From: an uncultured Eubacteriales bacterium
GTDB taxonomy: Bacteria > Bacillota > Clostridia > Oscillospirales > Acutalibacteraceae
Assembly: GCA_900317765.1 (NCBI GenBank)
Contig: ONID01000001.1
Location: 1 to 53,205, forward strand
Length of the DNA: 53,205 nt
Direction of reading: 5' to 3'
Position 1 is the stretch's first letter; each line of letters begins with the position of its first letter. Made by a program: the position numbers and the translations under genes. This document shows, piece by piece, positions 26,026 to 34,596 of the stretch. The notes beneath the pieces were generated by a model. The model made no database searches, had not been told where the DNA came from, and saw only the letters and a list, made by a program, of their open reading frames with translations.

Positions 26026-26556
26026 TTATTCAGCTTTGAGTTTTGTCATACCATTTGAAAAGAAGGTTGTCTTTCTTAAAGCAATGATCAGGGGAATACC
26101 GAGAATTAACATAACTCCCAGTTCACCGGCTCCTACCTCAAGAGCGCATATCCAGAAAGGAAGCTTACACACAACGGCAAGTTCCCCTCCTACAATAAAC
26201 GCATTGAAAATCACCGGCGGCAATAGCGAAAGAAACGGAATTCCGAAAAATTCGATCTTGCGGAGCATACGAGTACATATGGCAGCCAGGAAAGTTGCGA
26301 GACTGCCAAGCAATACATCCAGCCACCCGGCAATGTTTGCTCCTGTCGCTGCTCCCACAGCATTCGAAATGATACATCCCACGGTCAGTCCGGGAACGGA
26401 TGAAACCGCAAAAATCGGCATAACCGTAAGCGCTTCCGAAGCGCGGAACTGAATATTGGCGAAAGAAAGTGGAGCCAGTACAAGTGTTGCGACTGTGTAG
26501 AGCGCAGCTATCATACCGCTCTGTGCGAGTAAAACGAGTTTGCTTTTGTTTTTCAT
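26026..26556 (-). CDS. queT: QueT-family queuosine-precursor transporter
   Basis: A 176-residue membrane protein with about five segments, matching the QueT (PF06177) family: YTVATLVLAPLSFANIQFRASEALTVMPIF near the N-terminus, then GLTVGCIISNAVGAATG. It is predicted to be the substrate component of an ECF-type importer for a queuosine precursor. The start is ATG 26556 with GGAG 11 bases upstream. Two adjacent hairpins lie just upstream (26587-26629), where QueT genes often carry preQ1 riboswitches. Confidence 0.88.
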   Translation of the reverse strand: MKNKSKLVLLAQSGMIAALYTVATLVLAPLSFANIQFRASEALTVMPIFAVSSVPGLTVGCIISNAVGAATGANIAGWLDVLLGSLATFLAAICTRMLRKIEFFGIPFLSLLPPVIFNAFIVGGELAVVCKLPFWICALEVGAGELGVMLILGIPLIIALRKTTFFSNGMTKLKAE

Positions 26557-26586
26557 TTGTGAAATCACTCCGTATTTTGATTATTC

Positions 26587-26629
26587 GTCCGGTCATGCCG
26601 GACAAGGTCAGGAGGTTGCGACTGACCTT
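26587..26629 (-). promoter_or_regulatory. Structured leader of queT (riboswitch candidate)
   Basis: On the minus strand an 8-bp stem AAGGTCAG/CTGACCTT with loop TCGCAACCTC is followed without any spacer by a 6-bp stem GTCCGG/CCGGAC. An A-rich linker and the queT Shine-Dalgarno site come next. The two-hairpin-plus-SD layout recalls preQ1 riboswitches, but I cannot match the conserved bases of class I, II or III. Confidence 0.4.
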
Positions 26630-26730
26630 CTTTATATAATAACACGCAATCAATCCTTCATTTATCACGTGTAATTACCTGAAAATATTACGTTTTGTTA
26701 TTTTGATTAGTGTTTTTACAAATCAAGTGC

Positions 26731-27057
26731 TTATCTTTCAATGCCATCCCAAAGATATTCTGACAGATCGACTGAATCATCTTCGTTGACCTTCACGCCT
26801 TCCGATTCCAACAGCATCCGCTGCACGTCTTTCCCTCCAAAGGCAAAAGCAGGTGCAAGTCCTCCGAATCGGTTTACCACTCGATGACAGGGCGTTTTCA
26901 CCGGCTCGGGATTGTGATGAAGGGCGCTGCCTACCACGCGAGATGCTTTAGGAGCACCGCACAGCGCAGCTATCTGACCATACGTCGCAACTTTTCCCTT
27001 TGGAATTTTCTTGACTGTGTTATACACATTGTTATAAAAGTTATTTGTATTTCTCAT
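26731..27057 (-). CDS. MGMT-family alkyltransferase (single-domain)
   Basis: A 108-residue protein consisting only of the DNA-binding and active-site domain of O6-alkylguanine-DNA alkyltransferases. PKGKVATYGQIAAL is the helix-turn-helix region and TPCHRVV carries the acceptor Cys57. Alkyltransferase-like (Atl) proteins replace this cysteine, so this one could be active, though it lacks the N-terminal domain of Ogt/Ada. It starts nine bases after the CBS/CorC gene and is probably co-transcribed. Confidence 0.85.
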   Translation of the reverse strand: MRNTNNFYNNVYNTVKKIPKGKVATYGQIAALCGAPKASRVVGSALHHNPEPVKTPCHRVVNRFGGLAPAFAFGGKDVQRMLLESEGVKVNEDDSVDLSEYLWDGIER

Positions 27058-27066
27058 TGGAATATT

Positions 27067-28446
27067 TTAGTTTGATTCATCGGAATTTTTCTGTGTTTCA
27101 GAATCACTGGATCCCTCTACTAAATTGCTTTTCATTTCTTCATCCGAATATTTTACTACCCGAACTCTTGTAATTCTGCGATCACAAACTTGTTCCACAG
27201 TAAACTCCGCATTTTCAAATGTCACTGTGGGATGTTCATTTTCTGTCGGTATTCTGCCTAATGTGCTGACAATATATCCCGCAAGCGTATCGTAATCGCC
27301 TTCCGGCAATTCTATGTCAAGCAGATCGGAAACCTCATAGATCGATGTTGTACCGTCAATAGTGAAAGTATTGTCGTTAACCTGACTTATTTCTTCATCC
27401 TCATTGTCAAATTCATCCTGAATGTTTCCCAGTATGGATTCAATCAAATCCTCCATGGTGATGATACCGGATGTTCCGCCGTATTCATCAACCACCACAG
27501 CCATCTGAACCTTCGTCTCGGTCATCTCGCCAAACAGCTCACTCAGCTTCTTCGTCTCTGGGATATAACAGGCCGAACGCATCAGTTTATAAATCGGTGT
27601 ATCGCAGTTTTCTGAACTTCCTACAAATTTCAGCAAATCCTTTACATACAAAACGCCCTGAATATTGTCCAGATCATCCTTGTAAACAGGAATTCTTGAA
27701 AAACCTTCCTCCAAAGCAAATTCTACGGCTTGCTGTACTGTAGATGTGTATTCCAATGCTGCCACATCTGTTCGATGCGTCATCGCTTCGCTTGCCGTCG
27801 TGTCCCCGAATTCAAAAATATTGGCGATCATATCTGCTTCAGATTCTTCTATGACTCCCTTTTCCCCACTTGCATCTACCATCATCAGGATTTCGTCTTC
27901 CGTCGCTAATTTCTCATCAGCGTGTGCAGGAACACCGAACAGCTTCACAATGAAATTACTCAACCCAAGCAGAAGTACACTCAACGGATAAAATAATCTG
28001 ATCATAAACCGGAAAAATCCTGCGACTGAATATGCTATGGTTTCACAACGGTGAATACCGATTTTGCGGGCAACTATTTTTCCGACTATTATATCAAAGC
28101 TCAAAATGATAAAAGCAGTACAAACCAAAGGAATCCATTTTTCAAATGCACCGCTGAATAGATCCCATAAATCGAACACCCTCCTGACTCTCGGGTATAT
28201 TACATCCAACGAGAGCAGGGAAAGGCTGAACAGGCACATGGTGCAGAGTGTGTGTAGTGTCGTTAATAAGAAAGGCTTTTGACCTGAACGCAGTTCCGCC
28301 AGAATGGACGCCTTTTTGTTATCGTCCTCCGCAAGCTGTTTGATACGGCTGATATTCGCTGTCATAATTGCTTCTTTGCTCATATTGAAAAAGAAGTCAA
28401 TTAACGTTATAAAAATAACAAACAAAAGACAGATATATATATTCAT
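27067..28446 (-). CDS. Hemolysin/CorC-family CBS domain membrane protein
   Basis: A 459-residue membrane protein of the DUF21-CBS-CorC_HlyC type (CNNM/TlyC-like). The N-terminal DUF21 part has about four membrane segments. The central CBS pair includes MTHRTDVAALE and GVLYVKDLLKF, preceded by the conserved EESEADMIANIFEFGDTTA. The VVVDEYGGTSGIITMEDLIE segment closes the second CBS domain, and the C-terminal CorC/HlyC domain follows. Likely role: divalent cation efflux or homeostasis. Its ATG overlaps the stop of a 25-codon ORF. Confidence 0.9.
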   Translation of the reverse strand: MNIYICLLFVIFITLIDFFFNMSKEAIMTANISRIKQLAEDDNKKASILAELRSGQKPFLLTTLHTLCTMCLFSLSLLSLDVIYPRVRRVFDLWDLFSGAFEKWIPLVCTAFIILSFDIIVGKIVARKIGIHRCETIAYSVAGFFRFMIRLFYPLSVLLLGLSNFIVKLFGVPAHADEKLATEDEILMMVDASGEKGVIEESEADMIANIFEFGDTTASEAMTHRTDVAALEYTSTVQQAVEFALEEGFSRIPVYKDDLDNIQGVLYVKDLLKFVGSSENCDTPIYKLMRSACYIPETKKLSELFGEMTETKVQMAVVVDEYGGTSGIITMEDLIESILGNIQDEFDNEDEEISQVNDNTFTIDGTTSIYEVSDLLDIELPEGDYDTLAGYIVSTLGRIPTENEHPTVTFENAEFTVEQVCDRRITRVRVVKYSDEEMKSNLVEGSSDSETQKNSDESN

Positions 28447-28520
28447 GAGACAATTCCTCCGAATTTATATCTGCATACTACATCAACCGTTTTGTGCGGC
28501 GTACTGTCTGCGTCGTTCAT
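28443..28520 (-). CDS. 25-residue small ORF translationally coupled to the CBS/CorC gene
   Basis: A 25-codon frame begins MNDADSTPHKTVDVVCRYKF and ends GGIVS. It has an excellent ribosome-binding site (AAAGGAG, nine bases before ATG 28520). Its stop shares the ATGA with the start of the CBS/CorC gene, and the GGAGG of that gene lies inside its last codons. This is the layout of a translated leader that couples expression of the downstream gene. I recognise no family, and the peptide may matter only for coupling. Confidence 0.5.
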   Translation of the reverse strand: MNDADSTPHKTVDVVCRYKFGGIVS

Positions 28521-28582
28521 AAAAGTTTTCTCCTTTCACTGAATGAATGACACTACTGTCATCTATTCAACCAAATGATCAA

Positions 28583-29446
28583 TCAGTTGTCAGCATTTCT
28601 GCCAAGCCTGTTGGCAAGATCAGCCAAATCATCGTTAGAGAAAAAGTCAATCTCCAACGTTCCCTTTTCATATGTTCCAGCTACTTTAACCTTTCGACCA
28701 AGAGCCATTGAAAGGGCAATTTCCACTTCGTCAAAATAATTATCGCGTTCAATCTGCGTTTTTTTGGGCGTGTTTACTTCGCCTTTTTCTTTTTTGACCT
28801 GTTTTTCGACATCTCGGACTGTCATTTTTTTCTTGACTGCCTGACATGCAATTCTGACCATTGTTTCTTCGTCTTTCAGCCCTAACAGCGGACGAACGTG
28901 TCCTACAGTCAGATCACCGGCAGTCAGCATACCAAGCACCGACTCCGGAAGCTCCAGCAATCGAACAGAATTGGCTACACTGGGTCTTGATTTTCCAACT
29001 CTGCTTGCCACCTGTTCCTGCGTCATGCCGTATTCATTCATCAGGTGACGGTATCCTTCCGCTTCTTCAACAGGATTCAGATCCTCACGCTGCAGGTTTT
29101 CAATCAGTGCGATTTCATCGACCTCTTTATCACTCAGTTCTCGAATGATAACCGGAACTTCGGTCAGTCCTGCACTCTGGGCTGCACGCCAGCGTCTTTC
29201 ACCTGCAACAATCTGGTAACCGCCGCCTACAATAGGACGTACAATTAATGGCTGGATCACTCCGACGGCAGCAATTGAATCGGCCAATTCAGCAAGAGCT
29301 GCCGGATCAAATTCTTTTCTGGGCTGGTCACGGTTTGGTTCCAACTCTGAAATACGAAGTGTTCGAGCACTGTCACTTTCTTCAATGATATTGTCATTAA
29401 AGAGCGAATCCAAACCTTTTCCAAGTCCTCCTCGCTTGACTGCCAT
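28583..29446 (-). CDS. parB: Chromosome-partitioning protein ParB (Spo0J)
   Basis: A 287-residue ParB. The N-terminal CTP-binding/nuclease-like domain carries GERRWRAAQ and [18 protein letters not shown]. The central helix-turn-helix ([24 protein letters not shown]) binds parS, and a C-terminal dimer domain follows. It would load as a CTP-dependent clamp at the three parS sites at 30363, 31517 and 34525. It lies 31 bases after parA with a GGAGG ribosome-binding site. The order parA-parB beside rsmG/mnmG is classical for the origin region. Confidence 0.95.
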   Translation of the reverse strand: MAVKRGGLGKGLDSLFNDNIIEESDSARTLRISELEPNRDQPRKEFDPAALAELADSIAAVGVIQPLIVRPIVGGGYQIVAGERRWRAAQSAGLTEVPVIIRELSDKEVDEIALIENLQREDLNPVEEAEGYRHLMNEYGMTQEQVASRVGKSRPSVANSVRLLELPESVLGMLTAGDLTVGHVRPLLGLKDEETMVRIACQAVKKKMTVRDVEKQVKKEKGEVNTPKKTQIERDNYFDEVEIALSMALGRKVKVAGTYEKGTLEIDFFSNDDLADLANRLGRNADN

Positions 29447-29477
29447 TTTAATTTTCCTCCGTTCTATCTGCTACTGC

Positions 29478-30245
29478 TTATCTCTTATTTTTTTTGATAA
29501 TTTCCTTTGCCAGCTTATCATACGCATCAGCACCTTTTGACTTTTTATCAAAATAGTTTATCGGCTGACCGTAACTCGGTGCTTCGGACAGTCTGACGGT
29601 GCGTGGAATGACTGTTTTAAAAACCTGTTTCGGGAAGTATTTTTTTACCTGCTCCGCAACTTCCTGCGTCAGATTCAATCTTCCGTCGTACATAGTAAAC
29701 AAAACGCCTTCAATTTCAAGATGAGAATTAAAATTGCGCTTGATTCTTGAAACGGTGTTCGTCAACTGTGCAAGTCCTTCCAAGGCATAATACTCACACT
29801 GGATTGGAACAAGTACGCTGTCTGACGCATTCAATGCGTTGATTGTAATCAGGTTGAGAGATGGAGGACAGTCCACCAAAACAAAATCGTACATCTCACG
29901 CGCTGCCGCAAGTCCCCTTTTTAAGATAGACTCTCTGTTTTCAAGCTCGGAGATTTCAAGGTCTGCTCCTGCCATCCTTATATCTGACGGGACAATAGAT
30001 ACATTCTTGAATTCGGTTTTTTTGGCTGCCAAGTCCGCTGTTATCTCTCCTATCATTACATTATAGGAAGATTGTTCGTTTTCCTGCTTGTCGATACCCA
30101 ATCCTGACGTTGCATTTCCCTGGGGATCAATATCAACCAGGAGCACCTTCTTGTTCATCGCACCGAGTGCTGACGCCAGATTAACGGCAGTTGTTGTTTT
30201 GCCGACGCCGCCTTTTTGGTTGGTTACAGCAATTATTTTGCCCAT
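29478..30245 (-). CDS. parA: Chromosome-partitioning ATPase ParA (Soj)
   Basis: A 255-residue deviant-Walker ATPase. The P-loop is NQKGGVGKTTTAVNLA near residues 8-23, followed by VDIDPQGNATSGLG, and VLVDCPPSLN is the Walker B region. It works with ParB on origin segregation and, as Soj, on DnaA activity. AAAGGTG precedes the ATG. A parS site lies 118 bases upstream. Confidence 0.95.
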   Translation of the reverse strand: MGKIIAVTNQKGGVGKTTTAVNLASALGAMNKKVLLVDIDPQGNATSGLGIDKQENEQSSYNVMIGEITADLAAKKTEFKNVSIVPSDIRMAGADLEISELENRESILKRGLAAAREMYDFVLVDCPPSLNLITINALNASDSVLVPIQCEYYALEGLAQLTNTVSRIKRNFNSHLEIEGVLFTMYDGRLNLTQEVAEQVKKYFPKQVFKTVIPRTVRLSEAPSYGQPINYFDKKSKGADAYDKLAKEIIKKNKR

Positions 30246-30362
30246 TTTTTAAGCACCTTTCTTTTCTTTATACTGATATTCATCTTATATGATTATACCA
30301 TATACGTCTGGAATTACAATGCTTTTTGACATTTATTTTAATTAATTTTATGTTAATTTAGC

Positions 30363-30378
30363 TGTTTCACGTGAAACA
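30363..30378. promoter_or_regulatory. parS site 1
   Basis: A perfect 16-bp palindrome TGTTTCACGTGAAACA, matching the Firmicutes parS consensus, in the rsmG-parA spacer. Confidence 0.95.
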
Positions 30379-30405
30379 ACGATGTTTTCCACACTAATTA
30401 ACAAT

Positions 30406-31116
30406 TCAAAGAGGCTTCTTCTTGATTTTTGCTGAAGGTCTTGGAAACTGAGCCGGCGTAGATTTCATTTTGTTCACAACTATCACCGTTCGACCACTTC
30501 CATCTGAAATATGATAGTCATTGATAGATTCAATTTTACCGCCAAGAGTTCCAATGCCCGGTTTCGCAGCATCAATCTCATCCAATACATCCGGTCCCTT
30601 CATCGAGACAAATTTTCCACCGATTTTAACATAAGGTAGACAATATTCCGCCAATTCACGCAAATTTGAAACTGCTCTTGCAATGGAAAAGTCATATTTT
30701 TCTCGATATTCTGGCATTTTTCCGCCTTCTTCCGCACGAAGATGAACGGTATTGACCGATAATCCTACCTGTTCAGAGACAGCAGATAAGAAATTGATTC
30801 GCTTATTTAAACTGTCTAAAAGAGTCAGTTTAAGATCAGGCCTTACGATTTTTAACACCATTCCAGGAAAACCTGCTCCTGTTCCGACATCTATTATGCT
30901 TGCTTCCTCTGGTATTTCCACGAATTTCAATATTGCTATACAATCTTCAAAATGCCGGGTCATAATCCCTTCAGGATCCGTTATTGCGGTCAGGTTAATG
31001 CGGGTATTCCAGTCCACAAGCAAATCTGAATATTTATCAAGCATTTTCAATTGTTCATTCTGAAGATGAACTCCAAATCTTTCTGCTTTCTTTACCATTG
31101 CACTATAATCAATCAT
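30406..31116 (-). CDS. rsmG: 16S rRNA (guanine-N7) methyltransferase RsmG
   Basis: A 236-residue SAM-dependent methyltransferase that modifies G527 (E. coli numbering) of 16S rRNA. The SAM loop is IIDVGTGAGFPGMVLKI, followed by LTLLDSLNKRINFL and the RAVSNLRELAEY region. The start is ATG 31116 with GAGGG ten bases upstream. An in-frame ATG at 31140 overlaps the mnmG stop and has a weaker site. It belongs to the mnmE-mnmG-rsmG transcript. Confidence 0.95.
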   Translation of the reverse strand: MIDYSAMVKKAERFGVHLQNEQLKMLDKYSDLLVDWNTRINLTAITDPEGIMTRHFEDCIAILKFVEIPEEASIIDVGTGAGFPGMVLKIVRPDLKLTLLDSLNKRINFLSAVSEQVGLSVNTVHLRAEEGGKMPEYREKYDFSIARAVSNLRELAEYCLPYVKIGGKFVSMKGPDVLDEIDAAKPGIGTLGGKIESINDYHISDGSGRTVIVVNKMKSTPAQFPRPSAKIKKKPL

Positions 31117-31129
31117 CGGCTTGTTTCCC

Positions 31130-33031
31130 TCAGCTTTCATTATTCAGTTTATTTGATTTAGCAAGCCAAATAAGCAATACGGAAATATCCGCAGGGCTAA
31201 CGCCAGATATTCTCGACGCCTGTCCGATACTGGCCGGTCGAATTTTGTTCAGTTTCTCAATTGCTTCGAGCCTTAAACCATTAATCTGAGAATAATCCAT
31301 TTCAGTTGACAGCTTTTTAAGTTCCAAACGATGTGCTTCATCAATCATAGCCTGCTGACGCCTGATATACCCTTCATATTTGATTTCAATTTCAACCTGT
31401 TCAAAAATATATTTTGGAAGATCAGGACGCGTAATGTCGATAGGAGCGAGAACTTCATAGTTTAATTCAGGTCTTTTGATCAATTCAATCAGCCTGACTG
31501 GATTGTTTATCGGCGTTGTTTCACGTGAAACAAGTATTGCATTTACTTCTTCCGAAGCGGGAATTGTAGTTTCTCTTGCTCTTTTAAGCTCCAACTTTTT
31601 ATTGTTTTGGCGTTCTATAAACTGATTATATTTTTTCTCTGAAATCAAACCAATTTGATATCCAATCGGCATTAATCTTTGATCTGCATTGTCCTGTCGG
31701 AGAATAAGCCTGTATTCAGAGCGGGAAGTCATCATTCTGTATGGATCAGCGACCCCTTTCGTGACTAAATCATCGATCAGTGTACCAATATAACTGCTGG
31801 AACGCTCTAAAATCATCGGGTCTTTATTATTTACCTTTAAGGCAGCGTTAATACCGGCAACTAAACCCTGTGCAGCTGCCTCTTCGTAACCGGAACTTCC
31901 GTTAAACTGACCGGCGCCGAATAAACCTGGATATTCTTTGAATTCCAATGTCGGTAAAAGCGCTAAAGGATCAACACAATCATATTCAATAGCGTAAGCC
32001 GTACGCATAATCTTTACATTTTCAAGTCCAGGAATAGACTTATATAACGCTATTTGAACATCTTCCGGAAGAGAAGAAGATGCGCCTTGCAAATACATTT
32101 CCTCCGTATCCAGTCCGCACGGTTCTATAAAAAGCTGATGCCGTTCTTTTTCAGAAAACCTGACGATCTTATCCTCTATACTTGGACAATACCTCGGACC
32201 TATGCCATCAATTTTTCCACTATACAACGGAGAACGGTGGATATTATTCAGGATAATTTCTTTTGTCTGTTGGTTTGTCCATGTGACGTGACAAACAACT
32301 TTATTTGTCAATGGAAAATCCGAATTTTCTACCGTATCATAGGAGAAAGGAGTGATGTCCTCATCACCTGCCTGCACCTCTAAATGGCTAAAATCAATGG
32401 AATTTCTATGAATACGTGCCGGTGTTCCAGTTTTAAATCTCCTGCAAGGTAACCCGAGCTTGCGAAGGCATTTTCCAAGCTCTGTTGCTGCAAACATTCC
32501 GTCAGGACCACCTTCAAAAGAGACATCGCCGACATATATTCTGCCGCCAAGATATGTTCCGGTGGATATAATAACGCACTTAGCAGTATAAACTGCACCA
32601 AACTTTGTCACTACTTCCCAGCAATAATTGTCGTCATTGAATCTGATTTCAATGATTTCAGCTTGTTTTAAATCAAGGCCAGGTTGTTTTTCCAGCGCAT
32701 TTTTAATTCTTGCAGAATACTTTCTTCTGTCTATCTGTGCTCTTAGACTGTGAACAGCGGGTCCCTTTCCCCTATTCAACATTCTGCTTTGGATGAAGGT
32801 ATCATCCGCAGCTCTTCCCATCTCTCCGCCTAAGGCATCAATTTCCCGGACTAAATGCCCTTTGGCAGTACCGCCAATAGAAGGATTACAGGGCATATTC
32901 CCGACTGCATCCATATTAATGGTAAAGATAATTGTACTGCAACCAAGTCTTGCACTTGCTAAAGATGCCTCCGTACCGGCATGACCGGCACCAATGACGG
33001 CAACATCATATTTTCCCGCTTCAAATTCCAT
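31130..33031 (-). CDS. mnmG: tRNA uridine-34 carboxymethylaminomethyl-modifying enzyme MnmG (GidA)
   Basis: A 633-residue FAD enzyme that works with MnmE to modify U34 of certain tRNAs. The FAD motif VIGAGHAGTEASLASARLG is at the N-terminus, followed by GNMPCNPSIGGTAKGHLVREIDALGG and later the TSRSEYRLILRQDNAD signature. The length is normal. The start is ATG 33031 with AGGAG seven bases upstream. A perfect parS palindrome is embedded in its coding sequence at 31517-31532. Confidence 0.96.
   Translation of the reverse strand: MEFEAGKYDVAVIGAGHAGTEASLASARLGCSTIIFTINMDAVGNMPCNPSIGGTAKGHLVREIDALGGEMGRAADDTFIQSRMLNRGKGPAVHSLRAQIDRRKYSARIKNALEKQPGLDLKQAEIIEIRFNDDNYCWEVVTKFGAVYTAKCVIISTGTYLGGRIYVGDVSFEGGPDGMFAATELGKCLRKLGLPCRRFKTGTPARIHRNSIDFSHLEVQAGDEDITPFSYDTVENSDFPLTNKVVCHVTWTNQQTKEIILNNIHRSPLYSGKIDGIGPRYCPSIEDKIVRFSEKERHQLFIEPCGLDTEEMYLQGASSSLPEDVQIALYKSIPGLENVKIMRTAYAIEYDCVDPLALLPTLEFKEYPGLFGAGQFNGSSGYEEAAAQGLVAGINAALKVNNKDPMILERSSSYIGTLIDDLVTKGVADPYRMMTSRSEYRLILRQDNADQRLMPIGYQIGLISEKKYNQFIERQNNKKLELKRARETTIPASEEVNAILVSRETTPINNPVRLIELIKRPELNYEVLAPIDITRPDLPKYIFEQVEIEIKYEGYIRRQQAMIDEAHRLELKKLSTEMDYSQINGLRLEAIEKLNKIRPASIGQASRISGVSPADISVLLIWLAKSNKLNNES
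31517..31532. promoter_or_regulatory. parS site 2 (within mnmG)
   Basis: A perfect TGTTTCACGTGAAACA inside the mnmG reading frame. The palindrome is kept despite coding constraint. Confidence 0.95.
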
Positions 33032-33054
33032 ATTATCTCCTGATTCCAATAAAA

Positions 33055-34419
33055 TTACTTGCCGACACAGAAATTATGAAAGACCGCATCGGTCACTGCT
33101 TCCGTAACTCTCTCCCCTGTTAATTCGAGCAGATACGAAATAGCACAGTCAATTGAAATATTAACCGCATCCAATGTAAATCCTACATCAAGCGAATTTT
33201 TCGCATCTTCTACCATTTTCAAACAGTTGCGACAGCAATCAATCTGCCTCTCCCCTACCAATATTCCATCCGCAGGATTCAACTTTGCTACACCGAGAAT
33301 GTCAGCAATTGCTTTGCTTAATTCATCAATTCCGTTTTCGTTCTTCGCTGAAATGTACACAATATGCTTGAGATGATTAGATAGAAAATCTGTATCAATT
33401 TTACCTTCCATATCGGTTTTATTGATCACTGCCACACAGTTTTTATTCTTCAATTCTTCAACCAGTTTATAATCATTTTCATCCAAAGGAACAGAATTGT
33501 CAAAGACAGCAATGATTAAACCTGCATGGTTCATTTTCTCCTTTGCCCGATCAACTCCAATTGATTCAACAGGATCGAGCGTACTGTGTATACCAGCAGT
33601 ATCAGCTAATTTAAGAATAACGTCGCCGACAACAACTCTTTCTTCCACTATATCCCTCGTTGTGCCGGCAATATGAGTCACAATACTTCGTTCCGAACCG
33701 ACAAGGCAATTCATCAGTGTCGATTTGCCAACATTCGGCTTTCCGATAATAACGGTATCCACTCCGTCACGTATTACTTTCCCGGTGTCACCTTCCGCTA
33801 TCATCTTTTCAAGCTCAGAAATACATTCTTTCAAGTTACCGGACAATTCATTGGTATCTACAGGAATCAAATCTTCTTCAGGATAATCTGCCCAAGCAGA
33901 CAAATGTGCCGCATATCTGATGAGTTTATTTTTGATGCCTTCAATTCGTTTGGCGAGCTTTCCGTCCATTGCTGAGATTGCCGCTCTTGCTGCCTGTTCA
34001 CCTTGTGCCGAGATGATGTCCATGACTGCTTCTGCTTGTGTTAAAGAAATTCTTCCGTTTTCAAATGCCCTGCGTGTAAATTCACCCGCTTCCGCCATTC
34101 GTGCGCCGTTTTTTAGTACGGCACGTAATACACACTTGATGACGTATAAACCGCCATGACACGATAATTCAACCACATCTTCCCCTGTATAGCTTTTTGG
34201 TGCTTTGAACACAAGGGCAATTGCTTCATCTATTTTCTTCTCTGCGTCATGAACAAAACCGTAATGCGCGGTATATCCCTTTGCATTTTTCAAAATATGA
34301 CCGCTTGCAGATGTAAATACTCTGTCAGCAATTTCGGTCGCCTCTTGCCCTGATATTCGGACAATTCCGATTCCTCCGGATGCCTGCGGTGTTGCGATCG
34401 CAGCTATTGTATCACTCAT
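33055..34419 (-). CDS. mnmE: tRNA modification GTPase MnmE (TrmE)
   Basis: A 454-residue GTPase partner of MnmG. The N-terminal tetrahydrofolate-binding domain holds IATPQASGGIGIVRISG. The helical domain surrounds a G domain with GKPNVGKSTLMN (G1) and DTAG (G3) followed by NKTD (G4). The C-terminus is FHNFCVGK, matching the catalytic C-[IV/L]-G-K end of the family. It is 23 bases upstream of mnmG. Confidence 0.96.
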   Translation of the reverse strand: MSDTIAAIATPQASGGIGIVRISGQEATEIADRVFTSASGHILKNAKGYTAHYGFVHDAEKKIDEAIALVFKAPKSYTGEDVVELSCHGGLYVIKCVLRAVLKNGARMAEAGEFTRRAFENGRISLTQAEAVMDIISAQGEQAARAAISAMDGKLAKRIEGIKNKLIRYAAHLSAWADYPEEDLIPVDTNELSGNLKECISELEKMIAEGDTGKVIRDGVDTVIIGKPNVGKSTLMNCLVGSERSIVTHIAGTTRDIVEERVVVGDVILKLADTAGIHSTLDPVESIGVDRAKEKMNHAGLIIAVFDNSVPLDENDYKLVEELKNKNCVAVINKTDMEGKIDTDFLSNHLKHIVYISAKNENGIDELSKAIADILGVAKLNPADGILVGERQIDCCRNCLKMVEDAKNSLDVGFTLDAVNISIDCAISYLLELTGERVTEAVTDAVFHNFCVGK

Positions 34420-34524
34420 TTAATCATCTCTTTTTAGATTAATTATCACTTCAATATTATAGCATATAAAATGCTATTTGCAATTGCTTTTAACAATTAT
34501 TTGCATTTTTTCTGTAATTTTTAA

Positions 34525-34540
34525 TGTTTCACGTGAAACA
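34525..34540. promoter_or_regulatory. parS site 3
   Basis: A perfect TGTTTCACGTGAAACA in the jag-mnmE spacer, directly beside the jag terminator. Confidence 0.95.
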
Positions 34541-34581
34541 AAAAAGACGACGGTCTAATGTATCACTTAAACCGTCGTCTT
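34540..34581 (-). terminator. Intrinsic terminator of the rpmH-jag cluster
   Basis: On the minus strand an 11-bp stem AAGACGACGGT/ACCGTCGTCTT (34571-34581 with 34544-34554) is followed by a TTTTTT run. It separates jag from mnmE. Confidence 0.85.
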
Positions 34582-34596
34582 AATAAATTCAGTTAA

